64,000 bases of DNA, taken from contig NZ_WPNZ01000033.1 in assembly GCF_009755605.1 (NCBI RefSeq), positions 1-64,000 of the forward strand, given 5' to 3'. A program made the translations under genes and the position numbers. Each line of letters opens with the position of its first letter. The first letter of the stretch is position 1. This document shows positions 50,058 to 58,472 of the stretch, one piece after another. The notes under the pieces are model-generated. The model saw only the letters and a program-made list of their open reading frames with translations, was not told where the DNA came from and made no database searches. Source of the stretch: Streptomyces typhae (GTDB taxonomy: Bacteria > Actinomycetota > Actinomycetes > Streptomycetales > Streptomycetaceae).

Positions 50058-51230
50058 TCAGCCCGTCCACACGGACAGCACGTCGACCGCCTGCCGCGGG
50101 GTGAGCCGCGGGTCGCAGAACGTCGTGTACTTGTCGCCGACATGGCCGATGCCGCGGGCGTCGGCGACGCACTCGGTCACTTCGTCGGGGGTCGTCTCCA
50201 GGTGGACGCCGCCCGCGACCCCGCCCGCGCCGCGCACCGCCTCCTGGAAGGCGACGAGTTCACGCTGGATGGTGTCCACGAACCGGGTCTTGAGGCCGTC
50301 GGCCGCGGTGACGGTGTTGCCGTGCATGGGGTCGCTCAGCCAGATCACCGGATGCCCGGCGGCGCGCACGGCGGCCACCAGCGGGGGCAGCAGCTCGGCC
50401 GTCAGGTCGGCGCCCATCCTGGCGATGAGCGTGAGGCGTCCGCGCCTGCGCTCGGGGTCGAGCACCGCGCACAGGCGCAGGAGTTCATCGGGTGTCATGC
50501 TCGGGCCGACCTTGCAGGCGACCGGGTTGCTCACCAGGGAGAGCAGCGTCACATGGGCGCCGTCGACCTGACGGGTGCGCTCGCCGACCCACGGCCAGTG
50601 GGTGGACGTGAGGACGAGGTGTCCGCCCGGGTCGCGGCGCAGCAGCGGCAGTTCGTAGTCGAGGAGCAGCGCCTCGTGGCTGGTCCACACCGGTGAGTCG
50701 ATGCGCATGCGCTCCGCGGGCAGATACCAGTCGAGGCTGTTCACGGCGGAGCGTGCGGCCTGGTAGCACATCAGGATGCGGCGCGGGTCGGGGCGGCGGC
50801 GGTCCTCGTCGGGCTCGGGCCCGTTGACCATGTGCCCCCGGTAGACGGGCAGTTCACGCCCGCCGACCTGCTCGGTGTCGCGGGAGCGGGGCTTGGCGAA
50901 CTGTCCCGCGATGCGGCCGACCCTGAGGACCGGGCGGCGGCTCGCCATCCGCATGGTGCCGGCGAGCAGGTCGAGGACCGCCGCCTTGGCGGCGACGGTG
51001 CCGCCGGAGCACTCGGCGGGGTCCTCGGCGCAGTCCCCGGCCTGGATCACATGGGCCTCGCCGGCCGCGACCTGGGCGAGTTGCCCGCACAGCACGCGGA
51101 CGTCCGCGGCGTTGACCACGGCGGGACGGTCGGCCAGGTCGTCCGTCACCCGGCGCAGTGCGGCCGTGTCGTCCCACTGGGGCTGCTGGCGGGCCGGACG
51201 CGAGCGGATGAGGCGCGGAACGTTGTCCAC
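50058..51230 (-). CDS. phzC: Class II DAHP synthase (PhzC-type)
   Basis: 390 residues. Plant-type DAHP synthase sequence: VIQAGDCAEDPAEC, RVGRIAGQFAKPRS, YRGHMVNG, TSHEALLLDYE, NPVACKVGPSMTPDELL, LIARMGADL, WLSDPMHGNT, GGVHLETTPDEVTEC. It makes DAHP from PEP and erythrose-4-phosphate, and pathway copies escape aromatic feedback and raise shikimate flux. Somewhat shorter than the housekeeping ~450 residues. GTG 51230 with GGGAGAAATCT upstream. A run of 13 G/C base pairs lies ~32 bases upstream of the start. Confidence 0.94.
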   Translation of the reverse strand: MDNVPRLIRSRPARQQPQWDDTAALRRVTDDLADRPAVVNAADVRVLCGQLAQVAAGEAHVIQAGDCAEDPAECSGGTVAAKAAVLDLLAGTMRMASRRPVLRVGRIAGQFAKPRSRDTEQVGGRELPVYRGHMVNGPEPDEDRRRPDPRRILMCYQAARSAVNSLDWYLPAERMRIDSPVWTSHEALLLDYELPLLRRDPGGHLVLTSTHWPWVGERTRQVDGAHVTLLSLVSNPVACKVGPSMTPDELLRLCAVLDPERRRGRLTLIARMGADLTAELLPPLVAAVRAAGHPVIWLSDPMHGNTVTAADGLKTRFVDTIQRELVAFQEAVRGAGGVAGGVHLETTPDEVTECVADARGIGHVGDKYTTFCDPRLTPRQAVDVLSVWTG

Positions 51231-51261
51231 AGATTTCTCCCTTGAGAGGCGCGGGTGGGCC

Positions 51262-51274
51262 GGGGGGGGGGGGG
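51262..51274. repeat. G13 homopolymer upstream of DAHP synthase
   Basis: Thirteen G on the + strand (C on the coding strand) in the 82-base gap between the esterase stop and the DAHP synthase start. Such tracts can slip; sequencing length error is also possible. Confidence 0.7.
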
Positions 51275-51312
51275 AAGGGGCTCGGGGGATGCGGTGGGGG
51301 CCGCCGGGCGGG

Positions 51313-52881
51313 TCAGGGGCGCAGGCAGCGGCCCGGCCCGTCCCAGAAGCCCAGCTGGCGGAGTTTGGGGGTGCGGCCGAGCCGAGCCGTCCCGGGGCCG
51401 CCGAGGATCAGGGTGGTGGGCTCCTCCGGCGCGAAGACGGGCCAGGCCGGTGCGTGCGGGCTGCTCGGTACGGCGCCGTGGACGAAGGAGGACACGAGGT
51501 CGACGAAGGTGTCGGAGAGCAAGCGCTCGGCCGGCCCGTCCCCGAACTGGGCGGCGTGCAGCGGGTGGCCGTGGGTGCCGAAGAGGAACTTGGACGTGGC
51601 GTCGTGCGGGGTGCCGTGGTGCGGCGGCCGCACGGGGTGCGCGAACTCCATGACGTACTGGGGCGTGCGGCCTTCGCGGGCGTGCCGCTCGGCCTGGCGC
51701 ACGACGGGGTGGCGGAACAGGGCGTCGCCCCAGACCTCGGTCCACAGGGCACGCGGGTCGTCGGGCAGGCCCTCGTCGGCGGCGGCCCGCCGGTAGGCGC
51801 GGACGCAGTCGGCGGCGAGGCCGTCGGGCACCCGGGCGGCGCACTTCAGGAGCACGTCGTGGACGGCGGCGAGCAGTTCGGCACCGTCGGTGGGGGCGGG
51901 CGGCGCGGGCGGGAAGGACGGCGAGAGGGGGTCGGTGAAGAAGGAGCCCTCGGTGTGGTTGTGGACGCTCATCACCGGCACCGCGGGCACCGGCAGGTCC
52001 TCGGTGTACGCCGGGACGGTGCGGCCGTCCCGTACGGGACCGCGGTACTCGCGGCCGCTGGCGACCGCCCGCAGCGTCGGCGGCGCGGCGAAGAAGTCGA
52101 GCCAGGCCCGGTGCACGCGGGCGGCGGGCACCTCGCGCAGGCCGGTGACGCTCGTGCCGCACTCCTTGGCGAGCGCCTCGTACACGGCTGTGGCGTCGTC
52201 GGGGGTGAGCGAGCAGGCCGGTGCCCGTGTCGACGGCGCGCTGATGGTGATCAGCCGTGCGAACAGTCCCCGCGCGGCGGGCAGCAGGGCGAGCTGCCGG
52301 GCCGTGGCGCCGCCCGCGGACGTGCCGCAGAGGGTGACGGCGTCCGGGTCGCCGCCGAAGGAGGCGGCGTTCTCCCGCACCCAGCGCAGCAGGGCGAGCT
52401 GGTCCTGGAGGCCCCAGTTGGCGCACGTCCCGGTCTCCGGGTCGGTGAGGTCCTCGTGCAGGCCCCAGCCGAACGCGCCGAGGCGGTAGTTGAAGTTGAC
52501 GACGACGAGGTCGCCGCGGGCGGCGGGCCTGGCCCCGTCGAAGGTGGGCGCGCTGCCCGCGCCGACGTGCCAGCCACCGCCGTGGAAATAGACGAGCACC
52601 GGGCGGCGGCCCGAGAGGGCGGGCGTCCAGACGTTGGCGTACAGCGCGTCCTCCGCGCTGCCGGGGACGGCCGACTGCACGAAGGCGGGCCCGTACCGGG
52701 TGGCGTCGCGCACCCCCGGCCAGGGCCGCGGCGGGCGCGGCGAGGCGAAGCGCAGCGGGCCCGTGGGCGGCTCGGCGTAGGGGATGCCGCGGAACACGGC
52801 CAGGGTGCGGCCCTGCTGCGTCTCCCGGGTGCCGCGCAGGTCACCGGACGGGGTGCGGGCCACTGGGGCGGGATGGCTCAT
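51313..52881 (-). CDS. Type-B carboxylesterase
   Basis: 522 residues, COesterase family: FRGIPYAEPPTGPLRF, oxyanion stretch VLVYFHGGGWHVGAG, nucleophile elbow TLCGTSAGG (GTSAG rather than the usual GESAG), acid region VHNHTEGSFF and His in SSFVHGAVP. Hydrolyses esters or could act as a transacylase; in other clusters such enzymes release or trim acyl groups. First gene of the minus-strand run esterase/DAHP synthase/dehydrogenase/PhzD/PhzE/FAAL/KASIII and divergent from NAT 2. A cytosolic protein: no signal peptide seen. Confidence 0.88.
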   Translation of the reverse strand: MSHPAPVARTPSGDLRGTRETQQGRTLAVFRGIPYAEPPTGPLRFASPRPPRPWPGVRDATRYGPAFVQSAVPGSAEDALYANVWTPALSGRRPVLVYFHGGGWHVGAGSAPTFDGARPAARGDLVVVNFNYRLGAFGWGLHEDLTDPETGTCANWGLQDQLALLRWVRENAASFGGDPDAVTLCGTSAGGATARQLALLPAARGLFARLITISAPSTRAPACSLTPDDATAVYEALAKECGTSVTGLREVPAARVHRAWLDFFAAPPTLRAVASGREYRGPVRDGRTVPAYTEDLPVPAVPVMSVHNHTEGSFFTDPLSPSFPPAPPAPTDGAELLAAVHDVLLKCAARVPDGLAADCVRAYRRAAADEGLPDDPRALWTEVWGDALFRHPVVRQAERHAREGRTPQYVMEFAHPVRPPHHGTPHDATSKFLFGTHGHPLHAAQFGDGPAERLLSDTFVDLVSSFVHGAVPSSPHAPAWPVFAPEEPTTLILGGPGTARLGRTPKLRQLGFWDGPGRCLRP

Positions 52882-53097
52882 CGCGAGAGCAGCTCCTTGG
52901 CAGAGGGTGCGGGGGCCGACATCGCGTCGGCGGGCCACGAGTCGCTGGCCGATCCTGCGTCCCCGACGACGGGCCGACCAATGCGCCCGCGCACATTCCG
53001 TCAAGTGCCGGGGAAATCCGTCAGGTCACCGGCGCGACCTGACGGAGTGCGCGGTCGGCCGTTGCCCGGCGGCCCGCGCCATTCGAGTATCCGGCGC
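52882..53097. promoter_or_regulatory. Divergent promoter region, esterase / NAT 2
   Basis: 216 bases separating the two large opposing halves of the cluster. A TCCGTCAAGTGCC / TCCGTCAGGTCAC pair at ~52997 and ~53019 (22-base spacing, two turns) is a direct repeat that could serve the SARP. No firm -10. Confidence 0.45.
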
Positions 53098-54000
53098 ATG
53101 GCTATGGAAAATGGCGCCCTCAAGTGGGAAACCGCGACCCCCGGCCCCGGATGGGGCGGTGACCTCCTGGATCTCGACGCCTATCTGCGGCGCATCGGAT
53201 ATGGCGGGCCCCGCAGGGCAACCGTGGAAACACTGTTCGACCTGCACCGCCTGCACAAGGCGGCCATCCCTTTCGAAAACGTGGACGTCGCCCTTGAGCG
53301 AGGCGTTTCTCTCCACCTCGACGACATACAGCGGAAATTGGTGGAGGCGGGCCGCGGCGGATACTGCTTCGAGCACAATCTGCTCTTCGCGGCCGTCCTC
53401 GAACGCCTCGGATTCCCGGTGACCCGGCTCCTGGCACGCGTGCGCCTCGGCCGCCGGCAGGTCCGCTACCGCGCCCACACCGTCCTCGCGGTCGGCGCGG
53501 GCTACGAACTGTGGCTCGCCGACGCGGGCTTCGGCGCCGAGGGCCTCATCGAGCCCGTTCCGCTGTACTCCGGGAGCGTCGCGAAGGCGGGCGTCTGGAG
53601 CTGGCGGGTGCTGCGCGAGGAGGACCAGTGGGTGCTGCAGACCCTGCGCGACGGTGACTGGTTCGACCTGTACGCGTTCCGCGTGGAGCAGCACTTCCCG
53701 GCCGACTTCGAGGTGTCCAACCACTACACGGCGCACCACGACCGCTCCGCGTTCACCGGCAAGGTGGTCGCGATGCGCGGCACCGAGGACGTCCAGCAGA
53801 CGCTGGTAGACCACCGGCTGACGACCCGTCACCCCGGTGACGTCCTCGAGCGGACCGACCTGACCGCCGACGAGGTGGTGGACCTCCTTCGCGGCACCTT
53901 CGCCGTGCGGCTGCCGGAACGGGACGCGCGGCTGCTGCGCCGCCGCCTGTCGGCGCCGACACGCCCGTCGCCCTCGCACTCCCCCCTCCAGGAGGCATGA
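53098..54000 (+). CDS. Arylamine N-acetyltransferase homologue 2
   Basis: 300 residues, NAT family, triad intact: Cys in GRGGYCFEHNLLF, His in RYRAHTVLAV, Asp in LWLADAGFGAEG. More canonical than NAT 1 (RGGYCFEHN). Possible N-acylation of 3-hydroxyanthranilate-type amines, either as a biosynthetic amide-forming step or to detoxify the free aminophenol. A second ATG two codons in (53104) is possible. The stop overlaps the ligase start (ATGATG), so the NAT and ligase are co-translated. Confidence 0.9.
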   Translation: MAMENGALKWETATPGPGWGGDLLDLDAYLRRIGYGGPRRATVETLFDLHRLHKAAIPFENVDVALERGVSLHLDDIQRKLVEAGRGGYCFEHNLLFAAVLERLGFPVTRLLARVRLGRRQVRYRAHTVLAVGAGYELWLADAGFGAEGLIEPVPLYSGSVAKAGVWSWRVLREEDQWVLQTLRDGDWFDLYAFRVEQHFPADFEVSNHYTAHHDRSAFTGKVVAMRGTEDVQQTLVDHRLTTRHPGDVLERTDLTADEVVDLLRGTFAVRLPERDARLLRRRLSAPTRPSPSHSPLQEA

Positions 54001-55577
54001 TGCTGCTCCATCTCCCGGCCAGCAGGCGCCCGCTGCGTCTCGGCACGATCCCCGAGGAGGCCGCGGCCCGGCACCCCGACACCCCCCTCGTCCTGGACCA
54101 CGACATGGACGCGGCACCCGCGGCCGGACGCGAGCTGACCGTGGCCGGGCTCGCCGACCTCGTCGACGACATGGCCGCCAGGCTGTGGGCGGCCGGGGTG
54201 CGGGCGGGCGAGCATCTGGCGCTGTACAAGGCACACAACTTCGACATCTATGTACTGGCGTGCGCGGCGTCCCGCGTCGGCGCGGTCCCGGTGCTGCTCT
54301 CCCCCGCCCTGGACGGCCCCACCGTGGGCGCGCTCCTCGACCGCCTGGAGCGGCCGCACCTGCTCACCGACGAGGGCAAGCTCACCGCCGAGCTGGCGGG
54401 CCTCGACCTGGCCGAGGCCGCCGCGACGGTCGTGGTGCCGTCCGGTGACCGCCCCGGCACGGTGTCCCTGGAGTCCCTCGCGGGCGCGCCGCGCCGGGCC
54501 CCGGTGCTCCTGGACGGCCACCACCCGGCCCTGATGACGCACACCTCGGGCACCACCGGCGTCCCCAAGCTCGTCGTCCACACGGCGCTCTCGCTGCGCG
54601 GCCGCTACCGCCCGCAGGACTACCTGGTCGGCCTGATCCGCCGCCGCGAGACCTACGCCGTCCACGTGTCGTTCGTGCACTCGCGGATGTACATGGCCCT
54701 CGCGGTGATGCTGGAACGCGGCATGCCCGTCGTGGTCATCGACCACGGCGCGCCCGACGAGGTCGCCCCGCTGCTCGCCCGCACCCGGCCGGGCATCGTC
54801 GAGACGCACCCCAACTCCTACGTGGAGTGGGCGGATCTCGTGGACCACCCGCTGCGCCCGCTCGCCAACGTCAAGTACTTCAGCGGGACGTTCGACGCGA
54901 TCCACCCGCCCACCATCCACAAGCTGCTCAGCGGGTCCCGGCGCACCAACCCGCTCTTCTTCCAGTTCTACGGGCAGAGCGAGTGCGGCCCCCTGGTGGC
55001 CCGCTGGTACACGAAGAAGAACGCCCACTCCGCCAACGGCCGCTGCCTCGGCTACCCGCTGCCCGGCATGACCCACGTACGGGTGGTCCCGCGCGAGGGC
55101 CGCCGCCCCACCAAGCGGTCCCCCGGCCACATCGAGGTCCGCAGCGACGGCCGCGCCGTCACCTACTACGCGGAGGACGAGCGCTACCGGCAGGAGCTGA
55201 ACGGCAAGTGGTGGCGCACGGGTGACGTGGGCTACCGCGACCGCCTCGGCCGGGTGCACGTGCTCGACCGCGCGGTGGACGTCATCCCCAGCGTGGACAG
55301 CACCCTGGAGGTGGAGGACACCGTGCTCGGCCGCCTGGACGAACTCCTTGAGCTGGTCCTCGTACCGGGCCCCGACAAGGAGCCCCTGCCCGTGGTGTGC
55401 ACCAAGGACAACGCGCCGCTCGACCCGGTCCGCTGGCGCCGGGCGGTCCTCGACTTCCCCCAGCTCGCCGCCCCGATCCAGCTGCCGCTGTCCGAACTGC
55501 CGCGCACGGCGACCATGAAGGTGCAGCGCATCGAGCTGACCCGGCGTCTGCACGAACGCCTGGAGCGGACCGGATGA
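53997..55577 (+). CDS. AMP-forming ligase (ANL superfamily), candidate aryl-acid ligase or CreM-like diazotase
   Basis: 526 residues. P-loop-like MTHTSGTTGVPKLVVHTALS, FFQFYGQSECGPLV (YGxSE), WWRTGDVGYRDRLGRVHVLDRAVDVI, and a C-terminal Lys in TATMKVQRIEL. HTSGTTG and YGQSECG are typical of small stand-alone ligases. Substrate not readable. Such ligases activate carboxylic acids; CreM of cremeomycin, also in this fold, uses ATP and nitrite to diazotise an aminophenol. With a CreE/CreD-like pair 37 kb away and an aminophenol pathway here, both should be considered. ATG 53997 sits too close to AGGAGG (1 base); ATG 54000 has better spacing. Confidence 0.85.
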   Translation: MMLLHLPASRRPLRLGTIPEEAAARHPDTPLVLDHDMDAAPAAGRELTVAGLADLVDDMAARLWAAGVRAGEHLALYKAHNFDIYVLACAASRVGAVPVLLSPALDGPTVGALLDRLERPHLLTDEGKLTAELAGLDLAEAAATVVVPSGDRPGTVSLESLAGAPRRAPVLLDGHHPALMTHTSGTTGVPKLVVHTALSLRGRYRPQDYLVGLIRRRETYAVHVSFVHSRMYMALAVMLERGMPVVVIDHGAPDEVAPLLARTRPGIVETHPNSYVEWADLVDHPLRPLANVKYFSGTFDAIHPPTIHKLLSGSRRTNPLFFQFYGQSECGPLVARWYTKKNAHSANGRCLGYPLPGMTHVRVVPREGRRPTKRSPGHIEVRSDGRAVTYYAEDERYRQELNGKWWRTGDVGYRDRLGRVHVLDRAVDVIPSVDSTLEVEDTVLGRLDELLELVLVPGPDKEPLPVVCTKDNAPLDPVRWRRAVLDFPQLAAPIQLPLSELPRTATMKVQRIELTRRLHERLERTG

Positions 55578-57301
55578 GCGGGGCTGCGAACGGAGGGGCG
55601 GACCGCGGGGCGAACGGAGGGATGGGCCGTGGGGCGAACGGAGGGATGGACCGCGGGGCGAACGGGGGGACGAGCCCCGGGGCGGCGGCCGGGAGGGTGA
55701 GCGGAGGGGCTACGGACGGGGTCGGGGCTACGGACGGGGTCGGGGCCACCGACGTCCTGGTCGTGGGCGCGGGCCCGACGGGCCTGTTCACGGCGTGCGA
55801 GCTGCTGCGGCGGGGCGTCGGCGTGCGGCTGATCGACCGGGCCGCGGCCCCCTCCACCACGCCGAAGGCGCTGGCCCTGTGGCCGCGCGCCCTCGACCTG
55901 CTCGACGACCTGGGCGTGGGCCCCGCCCTGCGCGCGGCCGCCGTGCCCATCGCGGGCTTCAGCTACTTCTCCGGCGGCGCCCCCCTCGCCCGGTTCACCA
56001 TCCCGCCGGAGTTGCGCCCCGTACATCTGCCGCAGTACGAGACCGAGCGGCTGCTCACCGAGCGACTGCACGAGCTGGGCGGGAAGATCGAGCGCGGGGT
56101 GCGCCTGCTCGCCTTCGACGACCTCGACCACAGCGGGCGTGTCGACGCCACCGACGGGGTCACCGCCGTCGTGGAGCACGGCGACGCCGGGGTGCGGCGC
56201 GTCCGTGCGTCGTTCGTCGTCGGCGCCGACGGCGCGGGCAGCGCGGTGCGCGGCGCGCTCGGCGCGGGATTCCAGGGCAGCACCTACCCGCTGTCGTTCG
56301 CGCTCGTCGACGCCCGCGTCGAGGGCGACCTGCCGCCGGACCAGCTCCTCTACTACCAGGCCGCGTCCGGCACCCTGATGATCGCCCCGCTGCCGGACGG
56401 CGTGTTCCGGATCCTCGCCGTCATGCCGCAGGACGCGGGTACGGTCACGGCGCCGATGATGCAAAGCCTCCTCGACGAGCGCGGTCCCGGCGGGGTGACC
56501 CTCACCGAGACTGTCTGGCGGACGGTCTACCGCGTGCACGCGCGTACGGCGACCGACTACCAGCGCGGCCGGGTGTTCCTGGCCGGGGACAGCGCGCACG
56601 TGCACAGCCCCGCCGGCGGCCAGGGCATGAACAACGGCCTCCAGGACGGCGCCAACCTGGCGTGGAAACTGGCCGCCGTGCTCGGCGGTGCCGCACCCGC
56701 CTCGCTGCTCGACGACTACACCGCGGAGCGGTCCGAGGCCACGGACCGCATCGTCGCCGACACCGACCGGCAGACCCGGGCCTGGATGGCGCACACCAGG
56801 ACGCGCGTCGCGGTACGGGACGCGGCGTTCCGGGCGGCCGACCGGACCGGGCTCGTGCCCGGACAGGTCTTCCCCGTCATGGCGGGCCGCAGGGTCCGCT
56901 ACACCCCCCGCCGCCCCACCCAGGAACCCTCCGGCCGCACCCGCTGCAGCCTGCTGCGCCGCGTCCCCGGGCGGCTGCGCACGGGCATGGTCTTCCCCCG
57001 TGAACTGGCCGTGCGCCACGGGATGACGGGCGGCCCCGACGCCCCCGCGGGCTGGACCGTCGCGGTCCTCACGAGACACCCGTACGGCGACTTCCCCGAT
57101 TTGGTCACCCGGACCCTGCGGCCCTGGCCCGCCGTACGCCGCGTCCTGCTGCACCCGTCCGAGGCGGTACCCCTCACCGGCTGCGCCACGACCGGCTTCT
57201 ACCTGGTCAGACCGGACGGGCACATCGCGGCGCACGGGCACGCGGAGGATCTGGAGCGGTTGCGTACGGAGCTGGGGCGGGTGCTGCTGCCGCAGGGCTG
57301 A
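55574..57301 (+). CDS. FAD-dependent aromatic hydroxylase (PHBH/polyketide hydroxylase type)
   Basis: 575 residues. FAD fold VLVVGAGPTGLFTACELL, GADGAGSAVRGALG, and the GD motif FLAGDSAHVHSPAGGQGMNNGLQDGANLAWKLA are complete, with the C-terminal thioredoxin-like domain of RdmE/MhpA-type hydroxylases. It would hydroxylate an aromatic intermediate. Coupled to the ligase by an ATGA overlap. The first ~60 residues are a Gly/Asn/Ala repeat (ANGGMDRG) and a second repeat (ATDGVG), so the functional protein may begin near residue 50; both repeats are in frame. Confidence 0.9.
   Translation: MSGAANGGADRGANGGMGRGANGGMDRGANGGTSPGAAAGRVSGGATDGVGATDGVGATDVLVVGAGPTGLFTACELLRRGVGVRLIDRAAAPSTTPKALALWPRALDLLDDLGVGPALRAAAVPIAGFSYFSGGAPLARFTIPPELRPVHLPQYETERLLTERLHELGGKIERGVRLLAFDDLDHSGRVDATDGVTAVVEHGDAGVRRVRASFVVGADGAGSAVRGALGAGFQGSTYPLSFALVDARVEGDLPPDQLLYYQAASGTLMIAPLPDGVFRILAVMPQDAGTVTAPMMQSLLDERGPGGVTLTETVWRTVYRVHARTATDYQRGRVFLAGDSAHVHSPAGGQGMNNGLQDGANLAWKLAAVLGGAAPASLLDDYTAERSEATDRIVADTDRQTRAWMAHTRTRVAVRDAAFRAADRTGLVPGQVFPVMAGRRVRYTPRRPTQEPSGRTRCSLLRRVPGRLRTGMVFPRELAVRHGMTGGPDAPAGWTVAVLTRHPYGDFPDLVTRTLRPWPAVRRVLLHPSEAVPLTGCATTGFYLVRPDGHIAAHGHAEDLERLRTELGRVLLPQG
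55586..55669. repeat. 24-bp tandem repeat in hydroxylase N-terminus
   Basis: Three full 24-bp units and a partial fourth, each encoding ANGG(M/A)(D/G)RG. Confidence 0.9.
55709..55756. repeat. 18-bp tandem repeat in hydroxylase N-terminus
   Basis: GCTACGGACGGGGTCGGG twice plus a partial third copy, encoding ATDGVG, directly before the FAD fold. Confidence 0.9.
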
Positions 57302-57327
57302 GCGGGAAGGGCCAAGGCCCGGCACAC

Positions 57328-57366
57328 GGGGACGGCACCCTCGCCGCGTGCGAGGGTGCCGTCCCC
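57328..57366. terminator. Bidirectional terminator
   Basis: Perfect 17-bp stem (57328-57344 with 57350-57366) and 5-base loop between convergent hydroxylase and LLM genes. ACACCCGG direct repeats follow at ~57398-57438. Confidence 0.85.
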
Positions 57367-57442
57367 GTATGCGGGGCGTTTCCCGGCCTCACGGACACCC
57401 GGACACCTGGACACCCGGACACCCGGAGGCCGGACACCCGGA

Positions 57443-58330
57443 CTACTCGTCCCGTAATGCCTCGATCACGGGCGCGAACTCCTCCATGAACGGCTCCAGG
57501 ACGGTGAGGTACGAGAATCCGTACCGCTCGCGCTGCGCCCGCACCTGGGCGACGATCTGCTCCACGGTGCCGACGAGGGCGATGGGCATGACGAGGGCCT
57601 GCTCCATGGTGAGCTCGGGCAGCCGGTCGACCAGCGGCTGGAGGGCGCGCTCCCGGTCCTCGGTGACGGCGACCACCTGGATGAGCACGTTCAGCTCGGC
57701 GGGCTCGGCACGGCCCGACGCGAACTTCTCGTACCGGATGACGCGCTCGTCGACCTCGGCGGGAGTGAGCGGCATCAGCTGTCCGCTTCTGGACCCCGGC
57801 ACGGGCCGGCGGCAGATGAACGAGGCGATGTCGGCGTGCTCGGCGGTCAGTTCGAGCATCCGATCGCCGTTGCCGCCGATCAGGAGCGGCACCCGGGGCT
57901 GCGCGGGCCGCGGCAGCTGCTCCGGGGACCCGAGCAGCCGCTCCAGCTCGGCCACCGTGCGCCGCAGCTGGTCCACGCGCTCGCGCGGCGACCCGTAGGG
58001 CAGCCCCGCCCTGTCGTGCTCCGCCTGGACGTACCCGGTACCGAGCCCGAGTTCGAGCCGCCCCGAGGCCAGCGCGTCCGTCGTCGCGACATCACGGGCG
58101 AGCAGCGCCGGATTCCAGAAGCCCGCGTTGAGCACGTACGTACCGAGCCGGGGCCGCTCGGTCGCCTCGGCGGCGGCGACGAGGGCGGGGAAGGGAGCGA
58201 TCATCCCGAGGTGGTCGGGTACGAGGATCACGTCGTACCCGAGATCCTCGGCCCGGCGGCACTTGGCACGCCACTCCCCTGCGGACGAGGGGGTGAGCAG
58301 GTCGACCCCGAAACGGAACGGGCGCGGCAT
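57443..58330 (-). CDS. F420-type LLM-class oxidoreductase
   Basis: 295 residues, luciferase-like TIM barrel: FGVDLLTPSSAGEWRAKCRRAEDLGYDVILVPDH at the start, LGTYVLNAGFWNPALLARDVATTDALASGRLELGLGTG, VPLLIGGNGDRMLELTAEHADI. Matches the actinobacterial LLM/F420 group. It would reduce or oxidise a small substrate with F420H2 or flavin. The antepenultimate sense codon region has a TTA (57457-57455, in EALRDE), so full translation should need bldA. Last gene on the cluster's right side before the two-component system; cluster membership uncertain. Confidence 0.87.
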   Translation of the reverse strand: MPRPFRFGVDLLTPSSAGEWRAKCRRAEDLGYDVILVPDHLGMIAPFPALVAAAEATERPRLGTYVLNAGFWNPALLARDVATTDALASGRLELGLGTGYVQAEHDRAGLPYGSPRERVDQLRRTVAELERLLGSPEQLPRPAQPRVPLLIGGNGDRMLELTAEHADIASFICRRPVPGSRSGQLMPLTPAEVDERVIRYEKFASGRAEPAELNVLIQVVAVTEDRERALQPLVDRLPELTMEQALVMPIALVGTVEQIVAQVRAQRERYGFSYLTVLEPFMEEFAPVIEALRDE

Positions 58331-58472
58331 GAACTCTCCTCGGGGGTGCGGGCGGATGGTGCGGTGCCGTCATTGCACCACCGGCGCGGCGAGGACCGGG
58401 GAAACCGGCACGTGATCCGTCAACACGCCCGAGTGTGGCCGCCCGGGGCCCATGGGGAAGGTACCGGTGGGG

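Noticed and set aside
46467..51230. Phenazine biosynthesis cluster
   Set aside because: PhzC/D/E homologues are present but no phzF, phzA/B or phzG; an EntA-type SDR takes their place, pointing to 3-hydroxyanthranilate.
57398..57440. Regulatory iterons (ACACCCGG repeats)
   Set aside because: They lie downstream of two convergent genes after a terminator, so a control function is unlikely.
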